Of a stretch of DNA of 64,000 bases, positions 1 through 11,791 are shown piece after piece; positions within the stretch are counted from its first letter, which is position 1; each line of letters begins with the position of its first letter. The translations under genes and the position numbers were made by a program. The DNA lies in contig CM021312.1 in the NCBI GenBank assembly GCA_010645155.1, forward strand, positions 904,935 to 968,934, read 5' to 3'. The DNA is from Tigriopus japonicus. Its lineage: Eukaryota; Arthropoda; Copepoda; Harpacticoida; Harpacticidae. Under the pieces are notes generated by a model, which ran no database searches, was not told the DNA's origin, and saw only the letters and a list, made by a program, of their open reading frames with translations.

Positions 1-61
1 AGTGTGGCCTGCGAGCGTCTGGCCAATTTGGCCCACTGCTAAATAAGTTTGCACGCCCCTG
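1..61. mobile_element. Terminal remnant of a hAT-like element
   Basis: The window opens with sequence rich in 'tggcc/ggccc' that ends in GTTTGCACGCCCCTG at 47-61. Its reverse complement, CAGGGGCGTGCAAAC, resembles the CAGGGGTCGGCAACC terminus of the complete hAT MITE at 31300-31558. The rest of the element lies outside the window, so this is only an edge fragment. Confidence 0.35.
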
Positions 62-1422
62 CCCTAAATCATTATGTTTCCCTCATTTTCTTTTGGTAAG
101 GGATATTTTGTGTTGTTTTCACCCTACTTCAAACAAACAATTGTATTTTGTCTGATTGATATTATTCCAAGATTAGTTAGAACATGGATAAATGTGTCAA
201 CAAGTGTGAGAATGGCGTTGAACTAGCTCCTGTCACACTTGTGACTGGCATGTACCTAATTACAAAAAAGCACTTAGCGTCATTGAAAGTATGAATTCGA
301 AAAAACTAGGCTTCTTTCAACAATAACAAGAAGGTTGGTTAAGTTAAAGACTTTCCAAAATATTGATATTCTTGTTTGCTTGTTCAATTGATCGAATCCA
401 AAAGTATTAACTAAATGGGCCCATAACCGAAGATTGTCTGTTTTTAAGTGTCGGTGGTTCCCTTAGAATCAATTAAAATATGGGAATCCCCGTGCACCTT
501 TGTTAATCTGTTGAATTTGGATGAAAGAGAGGAAGATCAACTCAAATTTCCTAATCAAAAGGCTAATTAATATCTTTAAAGATGCCAAAAGCATGTCAAT
601 GAATCAGAACTTTGAATGATTTTACGTCTGCACTTTTTCCCTTGTGAGTTAAAAGTAGAACAAGCCACGTTTAACACTTGTATTTCTGTACATAACAAAA
701 GCCTTATAGATTAGCAAATTTTAGTCATTTCATTATTATTGGTCAATCATGTACTATATGTCACAGTCATAGAAAAGTTTCAAATCATTTTTGACGGAAC
801 GAGGAATTAATTATTCTTTGTCATGCGGATGTCAAAATTGAATGAATATAAGACGAAAGAGAAACTCAAGTGACGCACCATTTCAAGAGCTAAAATGAAA
901 GCTTGATGATTCCAATTCAGCGAAGTTTTGAAATGGAAATGATTTCTCCCCGCTCAAATTATGTCTGGACATTAGCCTTATGTCGCTGAAAAAACATCCG
1001 CAATACCTTTCCACACAGTAGCCAATGTTCAACATAGAGCACCACGGTAGTGAACAAATTCTACGAAGATCTGGTTCTTCGTGGAGCCGTGAAATGTAGT
1101 TCACTTCGAGTGGATGAGTTGCCGATTCCATGGAGTGAGATGCACTTGAAAATGAGGATAGTTCGAGTGCTACTGGGCTGCTGGCGACTTCTTACTCCGT
1201 CGTCTTGTTTCTTGTTCGCATGAATGACGTTTGAAGCTTTGCACAGTTTCCCTTTTACCGTTGCTTCGTGTTCTCTTTACCCTTACCAAAGTCCGCGTCA
1301 CGGAGTTCTAGTTCGGAAAAAGCTCACGCAGATTCGGCAGTTTCCATCCATTCCTGGCATTGATTGAAAGGATCTTAAAGCCAACACAACGAACGAAGAG
1401 ATATCGTTTTGTGGGGAAGAAA
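62..1422. other. Intergenic, nothing recognised
   Basis: AT-rich sequence without a supportable ORF, RNA gene or clear repeat. The part next to the start codon at 1423 is presumably promoter and 5' UTR of the downstream secreted-protein gene, but no TATA box or initiator stands out. Confidence 0.5.
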
Positions 1423-4400
1423 ATGGAGCAAACTCCTTGGACTTGTGTGCTTCTGGCAACAACGAGTTTAGTGATAATGGGACTAGTGAACGCCCAGAGG
1501 CCGACGGAATATGTTCCTTTAAACAGTTTAACCCTCAAAAAGCTCTTTCGTTCGAATGCAAGTTCTGACGTTAAAGATAGCTCAAAAGAACAGAGTGATC
1601 CGAGTTGGTGGGCCACCGTCGAAAACAGCCGGAAGAATCGAAATCGGTACACGTTCCAACCGAAAACATCGACTCGACTTCTGAATCAGTTCCTGGACTT
1701 GTATTCGACGAACTTGACCCAGGTCGAAGATGCCCAAATGAAGGAGGGGCTCTTACACATGTTGAATTTTTTCGTCATTAATAACTACGAAGTAGACAAA
1801 GGACACGTGTTTGAAAAAACGTTCATTAGTATGAGTGGGAAGGAGCCCGAGCGTCGAAAAGAGATTATCCCACCCCAGAGACAAAGCATCATTTCCAGCT
1901 TTATTGACGAAATTCTTCGACAACGAGAAGTCAATGACACTTCGACTTTCTACCCGCAATTGAGTAAATTTACCACGAAAGACAAAAGTAGCGAAAGTTT
2001 GGAATCGATAAATAGCGGTAACCAAAATTCCAAGATATTTAGCATTAAGGCCTACTTCACAACTCCTGCCACATTAAGGCCTACAATTGGAACAACGAGT
2101 AAATTGGATTTGTCGCTGCCTTCGAACAAGACACATCAAGTTGAACGGACAACTATCAAGGCAGTAACTACAACGACAACCACCCTTGCAGCTTCCACTG
2201 CAACCAAAACAGAACCAACTACTTTAACCAACTCCTCCACTGATTCAGACCTTATCCCCACCAAAAGTATCATCGCCCAAGAGAGCAGCACCTTCGCTCG
2301 TAGCTCACATCCCACCTTTCCTACCTTGGTCATGCTCACTTCCCGACCAGAGCAGACTAAAATTACGCTCCAAGAACTTCTTCAAAATCCTAACCCTAAA
2401 CCATCTGAGGCGTCGCCAGAACCCACCCCATCACATGTGGGTCTGAGTCAAGGTACACATCTTTTAACCCGCCCAGTGGGACTTGATTTTGTGTCTCCGT
2501 TTCTTTACCAGAAGGCATCATCCAAACATAAGCTTCAATACTTCCGACCAATTAACAAAGTTCCATCGCCATCCTCTCCTCAACGCGAGAATATCACAAC
2601 AGCCTATTTAGCTGTTTCTCCATTTGTAACAACAGAAGAAGTTCCTCGAAAGGGCTCTTCAGACTTTTCTTTCATTGAATCGCCCTTCCTCTTTCATTCG
2701 GGTAAGTGCGACCAAGACCAAACAACATTTCACTTATTTTGATTTTGTATGACAGTTTTAGTACCACAGATATTTGCCAAGGGTTGAGCCAGAATAGTGG
2801 TATTAGCGACATGCAAGCCTATGTTCCAAAACTAGCTCATTATTTCCCACACCATGTGTACGGTAGAATAGAGAATAGAATAAGCATGGGAAAATTTCGT
2901 AACCAAAAATTTACCCCACAGTGAATGCACAGGTCTCAGGGATAAAATGTGGCTTCCCTAACATTTTGCTGCACAGTGTGTAAAAGTTGGAGATGCACTT
3001 CTGTCGGTGATTGCGACTTGACATTGCTTTAACTCATCATTCGGTAAACCTAATTGCGGTCTAATTTAACTTTTCGGTGTTTGGGACACGCTCGAAATAA
3101 ATGATGGCCCATGAAAAAAAAATCATGTTAAGTAGAGTTTTCCATGAATGTCACGCTTATAGACGCAAAATTGCGCCGAAGACGAGCGTTGGTATCTTAT
3201 CAAACAGGGATAGACATTGCGATTTTGCTCAAGTAGAGGAGCATCAGGTGCGTCGTTTTCTTCGTCTCATTTATTGTTCTTCGCTTCACAAATAAAAGAC
3301 TAAAACTTTTGGTCCATAAAAAACCCTGAATTTAACGAGATATTTTGTACTCAACGTATTCGAAAGTTGGCCTTCTCGTGACAATAAATGTTATGAACAG
3401 GAAAAAAGTCAGACATTGTTGACCATGTGTTCTTCGTTGAAATCATTGAACACTTATTTATTTTTAAGCAACTCACCCAGTTAAAGTGGAACGAAGAAAA
3501 ATAATCCATTGAGGACTGTTATATGGAAATAATAAATGCCATTTTTGACCGCAGAGGAAATTTGCTTGACTTTTTCAACATCATCGAACACTGAAATAAC
3601 AATAGGGACAAGTGTAACTTGTCGTTTGTGTCAATAATAATGTTTCATTGATGAAATACATGTAGACTTCACCTGCCGTGGTGGCATACTGACCTCTACA
3701 AACATACTACTCTTTTGGCTATAGCTAATGGTTTTAAACATGGTGAATCAATGAGAGAACGTAGTGAGCTCTGAGCCCGTTGGGTTAAAACATTCATATG
3801 GACCCCGACTAAATAACGTGACAAGCTTTTTTGGAACAATATGTAAAGTACAGAAGCTACCAAAACTTCGCCTAGGCATTTAATTTGATAAGTCAAATTT
3901 CTATTTCCTCCCATCCTTCCAGACGAATACCTTGAGGACCCACCTTACCACACCGAACCTTTGGAATCCCCATTTGCAGTTGATCTGGGACCAACCTACA
4001 AGCAACCAAACCATGATAAGTACAACCTGCATCATAAGAAAAAGGACGATGACTACAGCAATCATTACATTCACGCCGATTTCAATCTTCATCGCGCTGG
4101 ATCCAATGTTCCAGATCTGAGTTTAGCAGAAAAGAACTTTATCAAGCACCGCCAGGGAACTCCATTTTCCGGTGGATCAAAACAAGCCATCAAACATCCA
4201 TATCAAGATAATGGATCCTCTCATCAGGACCACAGGCATTCATCCCCACCACAAGAACAGGTTTCAACAACAACAGAAAGTAATGACAGGAACAGATTGA
4301 GTGCTTTGAACAGCTTCAGCTACAAAATGCCCAAGTTCGATTTCGATTCAGACATTCGAAACTTGACCCCGGTATTAACTGGCCGAAATAAGGCATCCAA

Positions 4401-5247
4401 TCCCACTCTTGTAAACAGTTACGTTCAATTGCACCGTCCTACCTCAAGGACCCCACCCACCACAACCACCCCCACAATTCCTCCCACAAGTCGGTCAAGA
4501 AGACCAACGAGAAATAGAGCCTCCGACAGAATTACTTCTAGCTCTATATCGAGCCGTCCTGCCATTCGGAATCGCATTATGACCACCACGCCCATCACCC
4601 CTTTCTCTGAGCCAAAGAGACCTCGCTTGCAATCAAGCTTAAAACCTCCAAGTGCAATAGCTTCGCTTTTTAACACTGGAGTGGAAATCCGGACGGCCGA
4701 TGCTCAAACGGAGCCTTTGCTTCAAACCATCTCTAGTAGTGGTCCAATCGACTTGCCCGCATCGCTTCTTTTGCATGCAGATTTGAATAAGTACGCCGTT
4801 TCGGACACTTCGGGCGGGAACCGTCAGTCCAACCGCGGAAGCTTATCTACCTCAACTAACCAGCAGACCATGCAAGTTCCACGGCAAATAAATAGACAAA
4901 CAACCTCCACCCGCACCCAAAACCGTTGGAGAGATATTTTGACCAAAGAGGATTCAAGTGAGAAGGTCAAGTTAAAGGAGTTGAAGGAGTTGCGCAACCA
5001 GAATCTGTTATTGTTACAAATCTTGCAAAACGCATTCGGGGAGGAGAATCGCAATGCCTCGCCACCTGATTTATCGAGCGCAACTGGGCGGTCTTCCAAA
5101 AGGCGGACGTCTTCGGCAATGTTTTCCAACCCTCCAAAAATTGTTCCTTTGGGATTTGGGCGGAGAAAAGAGCCAGAAGTTGACAGATTTACAATTTTGA
5201 AACCTCAAGAACTCCCCACGCCAGATAACCGCCGTCGTTCAAGGTGA
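1423..5247 (+). CDS. Secreted Thr/Ser/Pro-rich protein, two exons, function unknown
   Basis: Exons 1423-2701 and 3923-5247 join in frame: donor G|GTAAGTGCG, acceptor CCTTCCAG|AC, with a GAC codon split across the junction. The product is about 867 residues. The ATG at 1423 is chosen because it begins a classic signal peptide (MEQTPWTCVLLATTSLVIMG, then LVNAQRP); the frame is open further upstream but has only a TTG there. Exon 1 encodes a partly ordered region with Trp-Trp and Asn-Leu-Thr sequons, then a long Thr/Ser/Pro-rich mucin-like stretch. Exon 2 is Lys/His/Asp-rich at first, then Thr/Pro/Arg-rich, and has a short predicted coiled coil near the end (KLKELKELRNQNLLLLQILQ). No catalytic motif is visible. 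An extracellular matrix or cuticle-associated role is possible but is inference only. I do not recognise the family. Confidence 0.7.
2702..3922 (+). other. 1.2-kb intron of the secreted Thr/Pro-rich gene
   Basis: GT-AG intron supported by consensus sites at both ends and matching codon phase. The interior is AT-rich and holds only short chance ORFs; no nested gene or complete mobile element was recognised. Confidence 0.7.
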
Positions 5248-5523
5248 AGATATCGAATCTAAAAATGTTGTTCAAAAACGCCTTCAGTAACTTCCATTTT
5301 CCATCTACATGATGCTCATTCACTCGAATTTTTTGTTCTAAATCTAATCAAACCACATGAGATAAAAATAATAACCAATAGCTTACAATGCATTTGCCGT
5401 TGTTCAATCTGTTATCAGTCTATCCGTTCGCAGATCCATGCGGAACAGTTACTCTGCACTTTGTTCAGAGGGCAAAATAAATCTGCCTTTGTGGGTGTTT
5501 TCCTTCCTCAACCTAAGCTCAAC
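5248..5523. other. Short intergenic spacer with likely 3' and 5' UTRs
   Basis: Sits between the stop of the secreted-protein gene and the first ATG of the MARVEL gene. 'gataaaaataataacc' at about 5361 is AT-rich but not a perfect polyadenylation signal. The ORF frame of the MARVEL exon is open from 5461, before its ATG. Confidence 0.4.
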
Positions 5524-6972
5524 ATGGGACCTATTGATGAACCGATGTCAAGTGGGTCATTGAATGAACAACGCCCAGACCTTCCTTCCTTGGCTCGCGA
5601 TTACTTTAAATCTTCATCTGGGATGACCAGCTTAATTCTTTTGGTGAGAATGCAAGAGAAACACAGATGTTAGTAATGATTTACTTTACAACCTTTCATC
5701 AGAATCTTGTTTAAAAACTAGATCCAAATATATGATAACGTGGACACTAGAACGCTTTTTTTTGTTTCTCAAACAAGGCATGTGGGATCGACGTTAACCC
5801 GGTACAGGGGTAGGGCTGCACAAAAAATGCAAATAAGAGCGCCAAAAAATGCATCAAAAATGCAAAAAGGGCAAGCAATTGAGGAACATCAAGACTACCT
5901 AAATCAAATCTGTAAAACACATCTTTTCGTAAAATAGATTTGTTGTGGAAGGAAATGGGATGTTTTGGGATAATTATGAGTCGGACCTTTAAAAATCATG
6001 TTAAAAAGTGAACCTCGAACGCATTGATTGAAATTCTTTTGTTGAGCATGTAGCTCCTTAAGGGTTAGATCGTCTGCACCGTGTGCTTGCAAAGTTCTAG
6101 TTGACGTGCCATATCCACACTCACTAATTTAAGGTTATAATGGAATTTGCTTCTACTTTTGCCGTCCCTTGCTCTTGCACCTTTAACAGACTTTGTATAA
6201 AGTAAGGTATTTGTACAAAAAAATGGGAAAAAGCTTGAGGGTGTAAGAAACACTTGTATGTCGTGTAGAAGTTATTGTGTTCCAAAATTGTAGTCTCATC
6301 CTAGTAGAGTACATGCCGAACCACCGTACGGGAAGATCAAATTAAACGTTAGGTAACGAACCTGAAACTTTCCTTTTGGCGAAAAGTAAATCATCAATAG
6401 CGCAAAGGATTGAAAAATATGAATCTACTTTATCCTTAGGAGGAACAATTCTTGTAAAGTACTCCCCTCATTGATTTATGAGTGAGTATTGAAAGAGCTT
6501 GTACCTACTTACAGAAGCCCTTTTAATATTTATTACATTCAAAGAAAACTCTATTTCCTTCTAGGTGTTGGACCTGATTGCATTGATATGTATTTTGGCA
6601 CAAGTTGGCCATCCTCAACAAAGGGCTGCCCAATTCTTCTTGTTCGTTACAATTAGTTCCTTGTTGATTGATGGTCTGATCATGTTTCTCACATTGTGCC
6701 ATGTCACGCAAAGTTACGTACGAACCCCTTTGATTGAAATGGGAGTGGATGCTTTGTGGATATTATTTTACCTTATAGGAGCCTCTCTCCTATTGTCAAC
6801 GTCGTCAGTGTATGATAAACCATTCAAAGCTGGCGGCGTGATGGGGATTTTCAACATAATTGTTCGTTTTGTCTGCATTGGCTTGAACATGCTCGCTTGG
6901 AAACGGCTACGAAAGCCCGCAAATGCTGGCGAGCAATCTTCGACATCACAAAACCTTCGGATACGATATTGA
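5524..6972 (+). CDS. MARVEL-domain four-helix membrane protein (CMTM/MAL-like)
   Basis: Exons 5524-5643 and 6565-6972 join at phase 0 (TTG|GTGAGA donor; TTCCTTCTAG|GTGTTGGAC acceptor) to give 175 residues, the usual size for CMTM/plasmolipin/MAL proteins. After a short hydrophilic N-terminus the chain has four hydrophobic segments: TSLILLVLDLIALICILAQV (made only when the exons are joined), AAQFFLFVTISSLLIDGLIM, ALWILFYLIGASLLLSTSSV and VMGIFNIIVRFVCIGLNMLA. It ends in a basic/polar tail, and both termini would be cytoplasmic. MARVEL proteins act in membrane apposition and vesicle traffic; the exact subfamily is not clear. An AATAAA lies at 7001-7006, just past the stop. The SMYD gene starts 180 bp downstream on the same strand. 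Confidence 0.75.
5644..6564 (+). other. Intron of the MARVEL-domain gene
   Basis: A 921-nt GT-AG intron. Near 5810-5870 it holds an A-rich patch with repeated 'aaaaaatgca/aaaatgcaaa' words that resembles degraded transposon ends elsewhere in the window. Nothing else was recognised. Confidence 0.65.
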
Positions 6973-7152
6973 GAGCAAGGAAAGGTTGCCCGATAATCTA
7001 AATAAATGCTTTCCCTCCTTTAGAGATAGCTTGGGTTAATTAAGGAGCATTGTTTCGGGCAAACGAAGAAGTCTTGAGCGCCAGATACCCGCTAGTGAAA
7101 GTCTGTGACTTTCAAAACTTTAAAATTGAACGCGTTCCAAGTCAGTCGTTCC

Positions 7153-8613
7153 ATGCACGAGATGGATACAATTCTACAAAACATGTCAAGATCCGCTTTT
7201 TTAAGTGATTCCGTCGATCGTGTGATAGAAATCCGAACGAATCAACATTCAGGCAGAGGTTTAATCTCAAAAATTGATTGGTCGGAGAACGAGTTAGTCT
7301 TATGGGAGGAACCGCTCGTTGTTGGCCCTGCCATTGACCCAACTTCCAAGTTTTGTTGCGTAATGTGCTGCAAAGTATTGGATCCCAAGGCATTCAACCG
7401 GTGTAAATTATGTGACCTTCCAGTTTGCCCCGAAATGTGTCGCAATCAGTCAATAAAGAAGTGGCATATGAAGCAAGAGTGTCCCCTCTTGGCAAAATCA
7501 AGGCCCACCATTAGCTTGGAATTAGTTTTTTCCACTCGATGTTGGCTTTTGCCTCTGAGAGCTTTGATCCTCAAATTCACGGATAAGCTGAAATGGGATC
7601 AGTTTCTCCAACTAGAGCATCACCTTGAAGAGAGAAAGAATTGTCCGATATTGCAAAAACAGCAAGCCGTTGTATGGATGGCCGTCCAGGAGTTGGCACT
7701 TGTCGGAGACATGTCTCAAGATGAAATTCGACAGACCTGTAGCATCTTCGACAGTAACGCATTCCGAATTGGCGAATCACGTGAAGTTCGAGCACTGTTT
7801 GCCCTAGTTTCATTAGTCAACCACGATTGCCGACCGAACACACGCATTGTTTTTAACGCCCAATTCAATGGCAGCTTGTTAACTCGGAGGAGCATTCGTT
7901 CTGGAGAAGAGCTCACCATTACCTACGTTAGCCCATTACAAAATACCAAGGAGAGACGCGACAAGTTGCTTCGATCCAAGCACTTTATGTGCAAATGTTC
8001 GAGATGTGAAGACTCGTCCGAATTTGGGACTCATTTCAGCTCTCTTCGGTGCCCAAAATGCATAAAAGGCAACATAGCCGATAACGATTTATTTGCGTGT
8101 AATAACTGCTCTTTCAAAACCACGAAAGAGAAAGTTCAACATCTCATGACAGCTTTAAGTCTTAAGCGAGAGAAGGCTTTGAAAAAAATGGACTCGACGT
8201 CTCTAGAAAGTGTCCTCGGCATTCATTTAAAGGTATTGTCCGACAACCACTCTTTCGTGATCGAGCTTAAGCAAAAACTTCTACAAGCTCTTAATCGTGA
8301 GAATGATTTGCAATCATGGAAGCGCCAAATTCAACTGAACCAGGAGGTGATCGACCTTTTAGAGCGAATCGATGGATCGATTTCACGTCAAATGGGCTTT
8401 CTACAATATCAACGACAGTCTTTGTTCGTCATGAAATTGGCACATATGCAAAGAGTAGAGAGAGCATGTCAAAAAGATGTCCAAGAAATGGTTGAATGTG
8501 GGAAAACCGATTGGTTAATCAGAGAGCTTGAGAAATCATTGATGATTGCAGTCAAAATTTTGAAGAACGACATTAATTGCCCAGAAGAACTAAAACGCAT
8601 TCATGTCAAATAG
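7153..8613 (+). CDS. SMYD-type MYND/SET-domain protein (arthropod SmydA-like)
   Basis: Single-exon ORF of 486 residues from the ATG at 7153; the frame extends upstream only to a GTG. An N-terminal half-SET segment (HSGRGLISKIDWSENE) is followed by a MYND zinc finger at about residues 68-110 with the C-x2-C...C-x2-C...C-x3-C...H-x3-C spacing. The main SET block follows: the NHDCRPN cofactor motif at about 223-229, then GEELTITY near 252-258, and a post-SET CKCSRC cluster at about 280-285. The C-terminal third is helical (TPR-like), as in SMYD proteins. The family includes lysine methyltransferases of histones and other proteins, but several arthropod SmydA members are diverged and their activity is unproven. 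It is tail-to-tail with the EDC4 gene 0.5 kb away. Confidence 0.85.
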   Translation: MHEMDTILQNMSRSAFLSDSVDRVIEIRTNQHSGRGLISKIDWSENELVLWEEPLVVGPAIDPTSKFCCVMCCKVLDPKAFNRCKLCDLPVCPEMCRNQSIKKWHMKQECPLLAKSRPTISLELVFSTRCWLLPLRALILKFTDKLKWDQFLQLEHHLEERKNCPILQKQQAVVWMAVQELALVGDMSQDEIRQTCSIFDSNAFRIGESREVRALFALVSLVNHDCRPNTRIVFNAQFNGSLLTRRSIRSGEELTITYVSPLQNTKERRDKLLRSKHFMCKCSRCEDSSEFGTHFSSLRCPKCIKGNIADNDLFACNNCSFKTTKEKVQHLMTALSLKREKALKKMDSTSLESVLGIHLKVLSDNHSFVIELKQKLLQALNRENDLQSWKRQIQLNQEVIDLLERIDGSISRQMGFLQYQRQSLFVMKLAHMQRVERACQKDVQEMVECGKTDWLIRELEKSLMIAVKILKNDINCPEELKRIHVK

Positions 8614-9131
8614 CAATCGATATCAAATTCGACCATTTTTGTGCGATGTATTTTTCTATAATTCATTTCACAAAACCATTGATAGGAATGCGCAATACAA
8701 GTTTGTTAGTCAACATGCCAAGACGCATCTTATGATGTATATATTTCCATCATTCGATCTCTGTTGACAAATGTTAATCGTCACAACTTCTAGGTCCTGA
8801 CGTCGTTAAGGTTATAGTACAATACACGTTTTAACCGCAGATCGAGACACACTTCGGAGCCACTTCGTACATCTGTGATGTGCCAGCTTGCCTCAAACTG
8901 TCTTTGCGATATAAAACGTGTCGTGTAACTGCACCTTAAGTTGCGAATCTTAAATAACATGTCTTTTCAACGAAACATCTTTACATTACACACTAAACAT
9001 CTGTCTTAACAACGAAAGATGATCATTTATTTCCATTTTTGCTCGAATTAATTAGCTTCACCAAAGATCAACGAACGGTAGAGGAATGATACATACACGT
9101 AATAAGAACACGCGATACGGTGCGAAAAACG
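8614..9131. other. Convergent intergenic region (3' UTRs)
   Basis: AT-rich spacer between the SMYD and EDC4 stop codons. On the minus strand an AATAAA (plus-strand tttatt, 9026-9031) lies about 100 bp beyond the EDC4 stop and is a plausible polyadenylation signal. No other feature is seen. Confidence 0.45.
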
Positions 9132-11791
9132 TCAACAATGTTGGCTAGCATCAGCAACGGATTTAACAACCATTTGCATTCGCCGCATTTCACGATCTTT
9201 GTGAAAAGTGGGATTTTCCGCAAGGAAGCGCTCGGAAGCATCCAGAATTTCAAACAACACTCTGTCATTATCAACCGGTGGTTTTGGAACACTACTTCTA
9301 TTAACCACGACCGCCACCTCTTCAAAGAGTTCCATTAATGTTGTTGGATAGGTTGCTAAGTCCTTAACCAAATGATGACATAGTCTCAATAACACTTCAG
9401 AACGATGGTCCAACTCCCGCTTTTGAAGTTTTTTGATCAGGTCCATTTCCAATAAACCTCTCAGAGCAAAATCAGGGTGCTGGACTAACACATCCACTGC
9501 CTCTCCGTGAAGACCTTTGGCAAGGAGGTCTCTAAACTGATTCAGGGCTTTTTCGGTGAGCACAGTCGACGATGTTGTGGCCTCGACTATTTTCTTTGAA
9601 AACTCGTCAAAATTTTGACCCACAGCATTGGCCATCAGATTTGGAACATATTCGGTTTGATCTTGGAAGAACTTGTTAATCAACTTCTCGATTCCGGCCT
9701 TCAAAATTCCGGAGCTCTTCGTCATTTCTTGGGTCAATATAGTAGTGAAGGAACTTCTAAGAAAAGTATTGAACTCCTCGATCAAAATTTCAGTGCTTCG
9801 TTCCTCAATTCTTTCTTGGCTTTCTTGTTGGAGTTTCTTGCTCAGCGTTTGAGATTCTGATTGCTTGTCAAATTTGACACAAGAAGCTGTCGTTGGTGGT
9901 TGAAGAACCACTGCTTGACCTTTTAGAGGTTCAGGCGATTCGTTCTTCTTGGGTGTGATTTTATTCGAGTTGTCAAGCTCTGAACCGCTTCCATTCACTT
10001 CAAAACTAACAGTTTTTGAACGCTGAAACATAGATGGAACATTATTCATACTTGTACGACAAGGAGAGACAATTTATATTAAAGTTTGGGCCAACTATTT
10101 GAATTGTTCTTGGTTTTGGCGCTTGTCAGCCTGCTCACTGAACAAGCTAATCGTGATGTTTCTTAACCATTTTGCTCCATGGCAGGGTAGAGTTATCTTT
10201 TTCTTGCCTTACCTTTTTAAGATAAGCATTCAAGTATCAATTTTGTCAAGGGTTCTTTCGACTACAGCTAGTCTGCAAAAGTTCAATTTAAACCCTCTCC
10301 TGGCAAACTATCGATAATTCAAACAAATCCTACCTTGCTTGGCAATCCATGTGGAATGATGACCATCTTTAAGTCATCGTTGCAGAATCCAAGAAGTTTA
10401 GTATTTTTAGCAGTCGAGTTTGGAGCCACAATGAGCAGTTTGAAAGAATCTGGCATTTCAATCATTTTAACTGAAGAAAACCAAGCTTCCGATTCTTCAC
10501 CCTTAACTTTGACTTCCAAATAAACCACGTAGAATTTCGGATGATTGGGAGAAAATAGCACAAATCGGTCTCCACTTGTGGCCATGGTCATGTGATATCC
10601 ACCAGCAACTTTTGGAACTTTGACAGATTGAACCAATTGCCATGAATCACACGAATAAAGACAAATTTTCGAGTTCTGCTCGAATGCAACAATAATGTGC
10701 TTCCAAAACAAGGCCGAGCTTTGTGCAAAGGCATGATCATCCGGAAACCATAAACTAGAGATGATCGAATCTTCACCCAAATTGGGGGAAGGACTAGGAC
10801 ATTCATATTGCTGACCCAAAGGCTGGTCAAAATCAATTGCATACAACTTGAATCCTTTTTTGGCTGTGGCCACCACCAAAGCAGAAGCGTCTGGACTGAT
10901 CTTGACACGAGTAACCACGCAATTTAGGTCGATTCGAATTCGGAAGTTGGCCAATGAGTTTTCAGAGACAGATTGACCTTTCAGAAGCTCCAAAGGTTCA
11001 GACAAGCTAAAAACATCGATAAACGAGTTGCTAGCCACAGCCACAACTAGAGCTCGTGTCAACTCACTTCCAGTGGGTTCATCTTCGTCCATAATGAATG
11101 GAGTCCAAGCCATTCTTCTAAGAGTTAGTGGTACCAAAACCTCGAATGAGGGATTGATCTGCAACACCCTAATAAAGTAAAGTGATCCAGAAATGGATGA
11201 TCGCGGTCCAATTTCGCCTATCATAATTTCTCCAATATCATTCAGAACTCCCAAAAGGATGCGGTGGGACAAATGGGCGAAAGCCATGTCCACAATGTGT
11301 CCCTTGACGTAATGATACGTTCCTTTCCTTTGAAAAGTACAATGATAAAGGCATATCGCTTCTTTCACGTCTTCGTCAATTTCAATCTGTTCATCAGAGG
11401 AAGGCCCAATAGCCTTGGTAAAGGCCAAATAATCCCCATGAGCGTGAACCGCCACAAAAGGTACGAATTTATCCGACGGCTTGATGGCAGACTCCCAAAG
11501 CGTCTTTTGGAGGAGTTTGCTCGACTCGGAATTGGGTTCATTGGGCCCAACCTCAATAAATCGATCGGTGTGTCGGATTTGAGCCAAATTCGTGGCATTG
11601 GACATCTTCCCCGCAGAATTAGAGAAGGGACTGGCTTCTCGGGACCGAGCCGGAGAAGGAGGCGTGGCAGCAGGAGGAGGAGATGACGAGATCGAGGACG
11701 AAGATTCGCTGGCGTTGGTACTAGCCAAACGAGCACGGTAGCTGGCAATGGGCGGGGTCGAGGTTTTTGTCTTGATTGGTAAGTTGGGCAT
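9132..11791 (-). CDS. EDC4: Enhancer of mRNA-decapping protein 4 (Ge-1/EDC4)
   Basis: Two exons on the minus strand, 11791-10334 and 10022-9132, separated by a 311-nt GT-AG intron and joined at phase 0. The product is about 782 residues. The first exon encodes a Ser/Pro-rich leader, then the Ge-1 WD40-type propeller, seen in runs such as GHIVDMAFAHLSHRILLGVL, LRRMAWTPFIMDEDE, SPDASALVVATAKKGFKLYA and the later FWKHIIVAFEQNSKICLYSC; these follow human EDC4 in order. The second exon encodes a charged linker and the C-terminal helical domain (HPDFALRGLLEMDLIKKLQ, then SEVLLRLCHHLVKDLATYPT) used for oligomerisation and P-body targeting. Ge-1 is a cytoplasmic scaffold linking DCP1/DCP2 to the decapping complex. 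It is short compared with about 1400 residues in vertebrates, mainly because the disordered middle is missing. The ATG at 11791 is the best start; the frame continues upstream but only with non-ATG codons. Confidence 0.88.

Noticed and set aside
10099..10317. 72-codon ORF inside the EDC4 intron
   Set aside because: Plus-strand, no motif, lies within a well-supported GT-AG intron.
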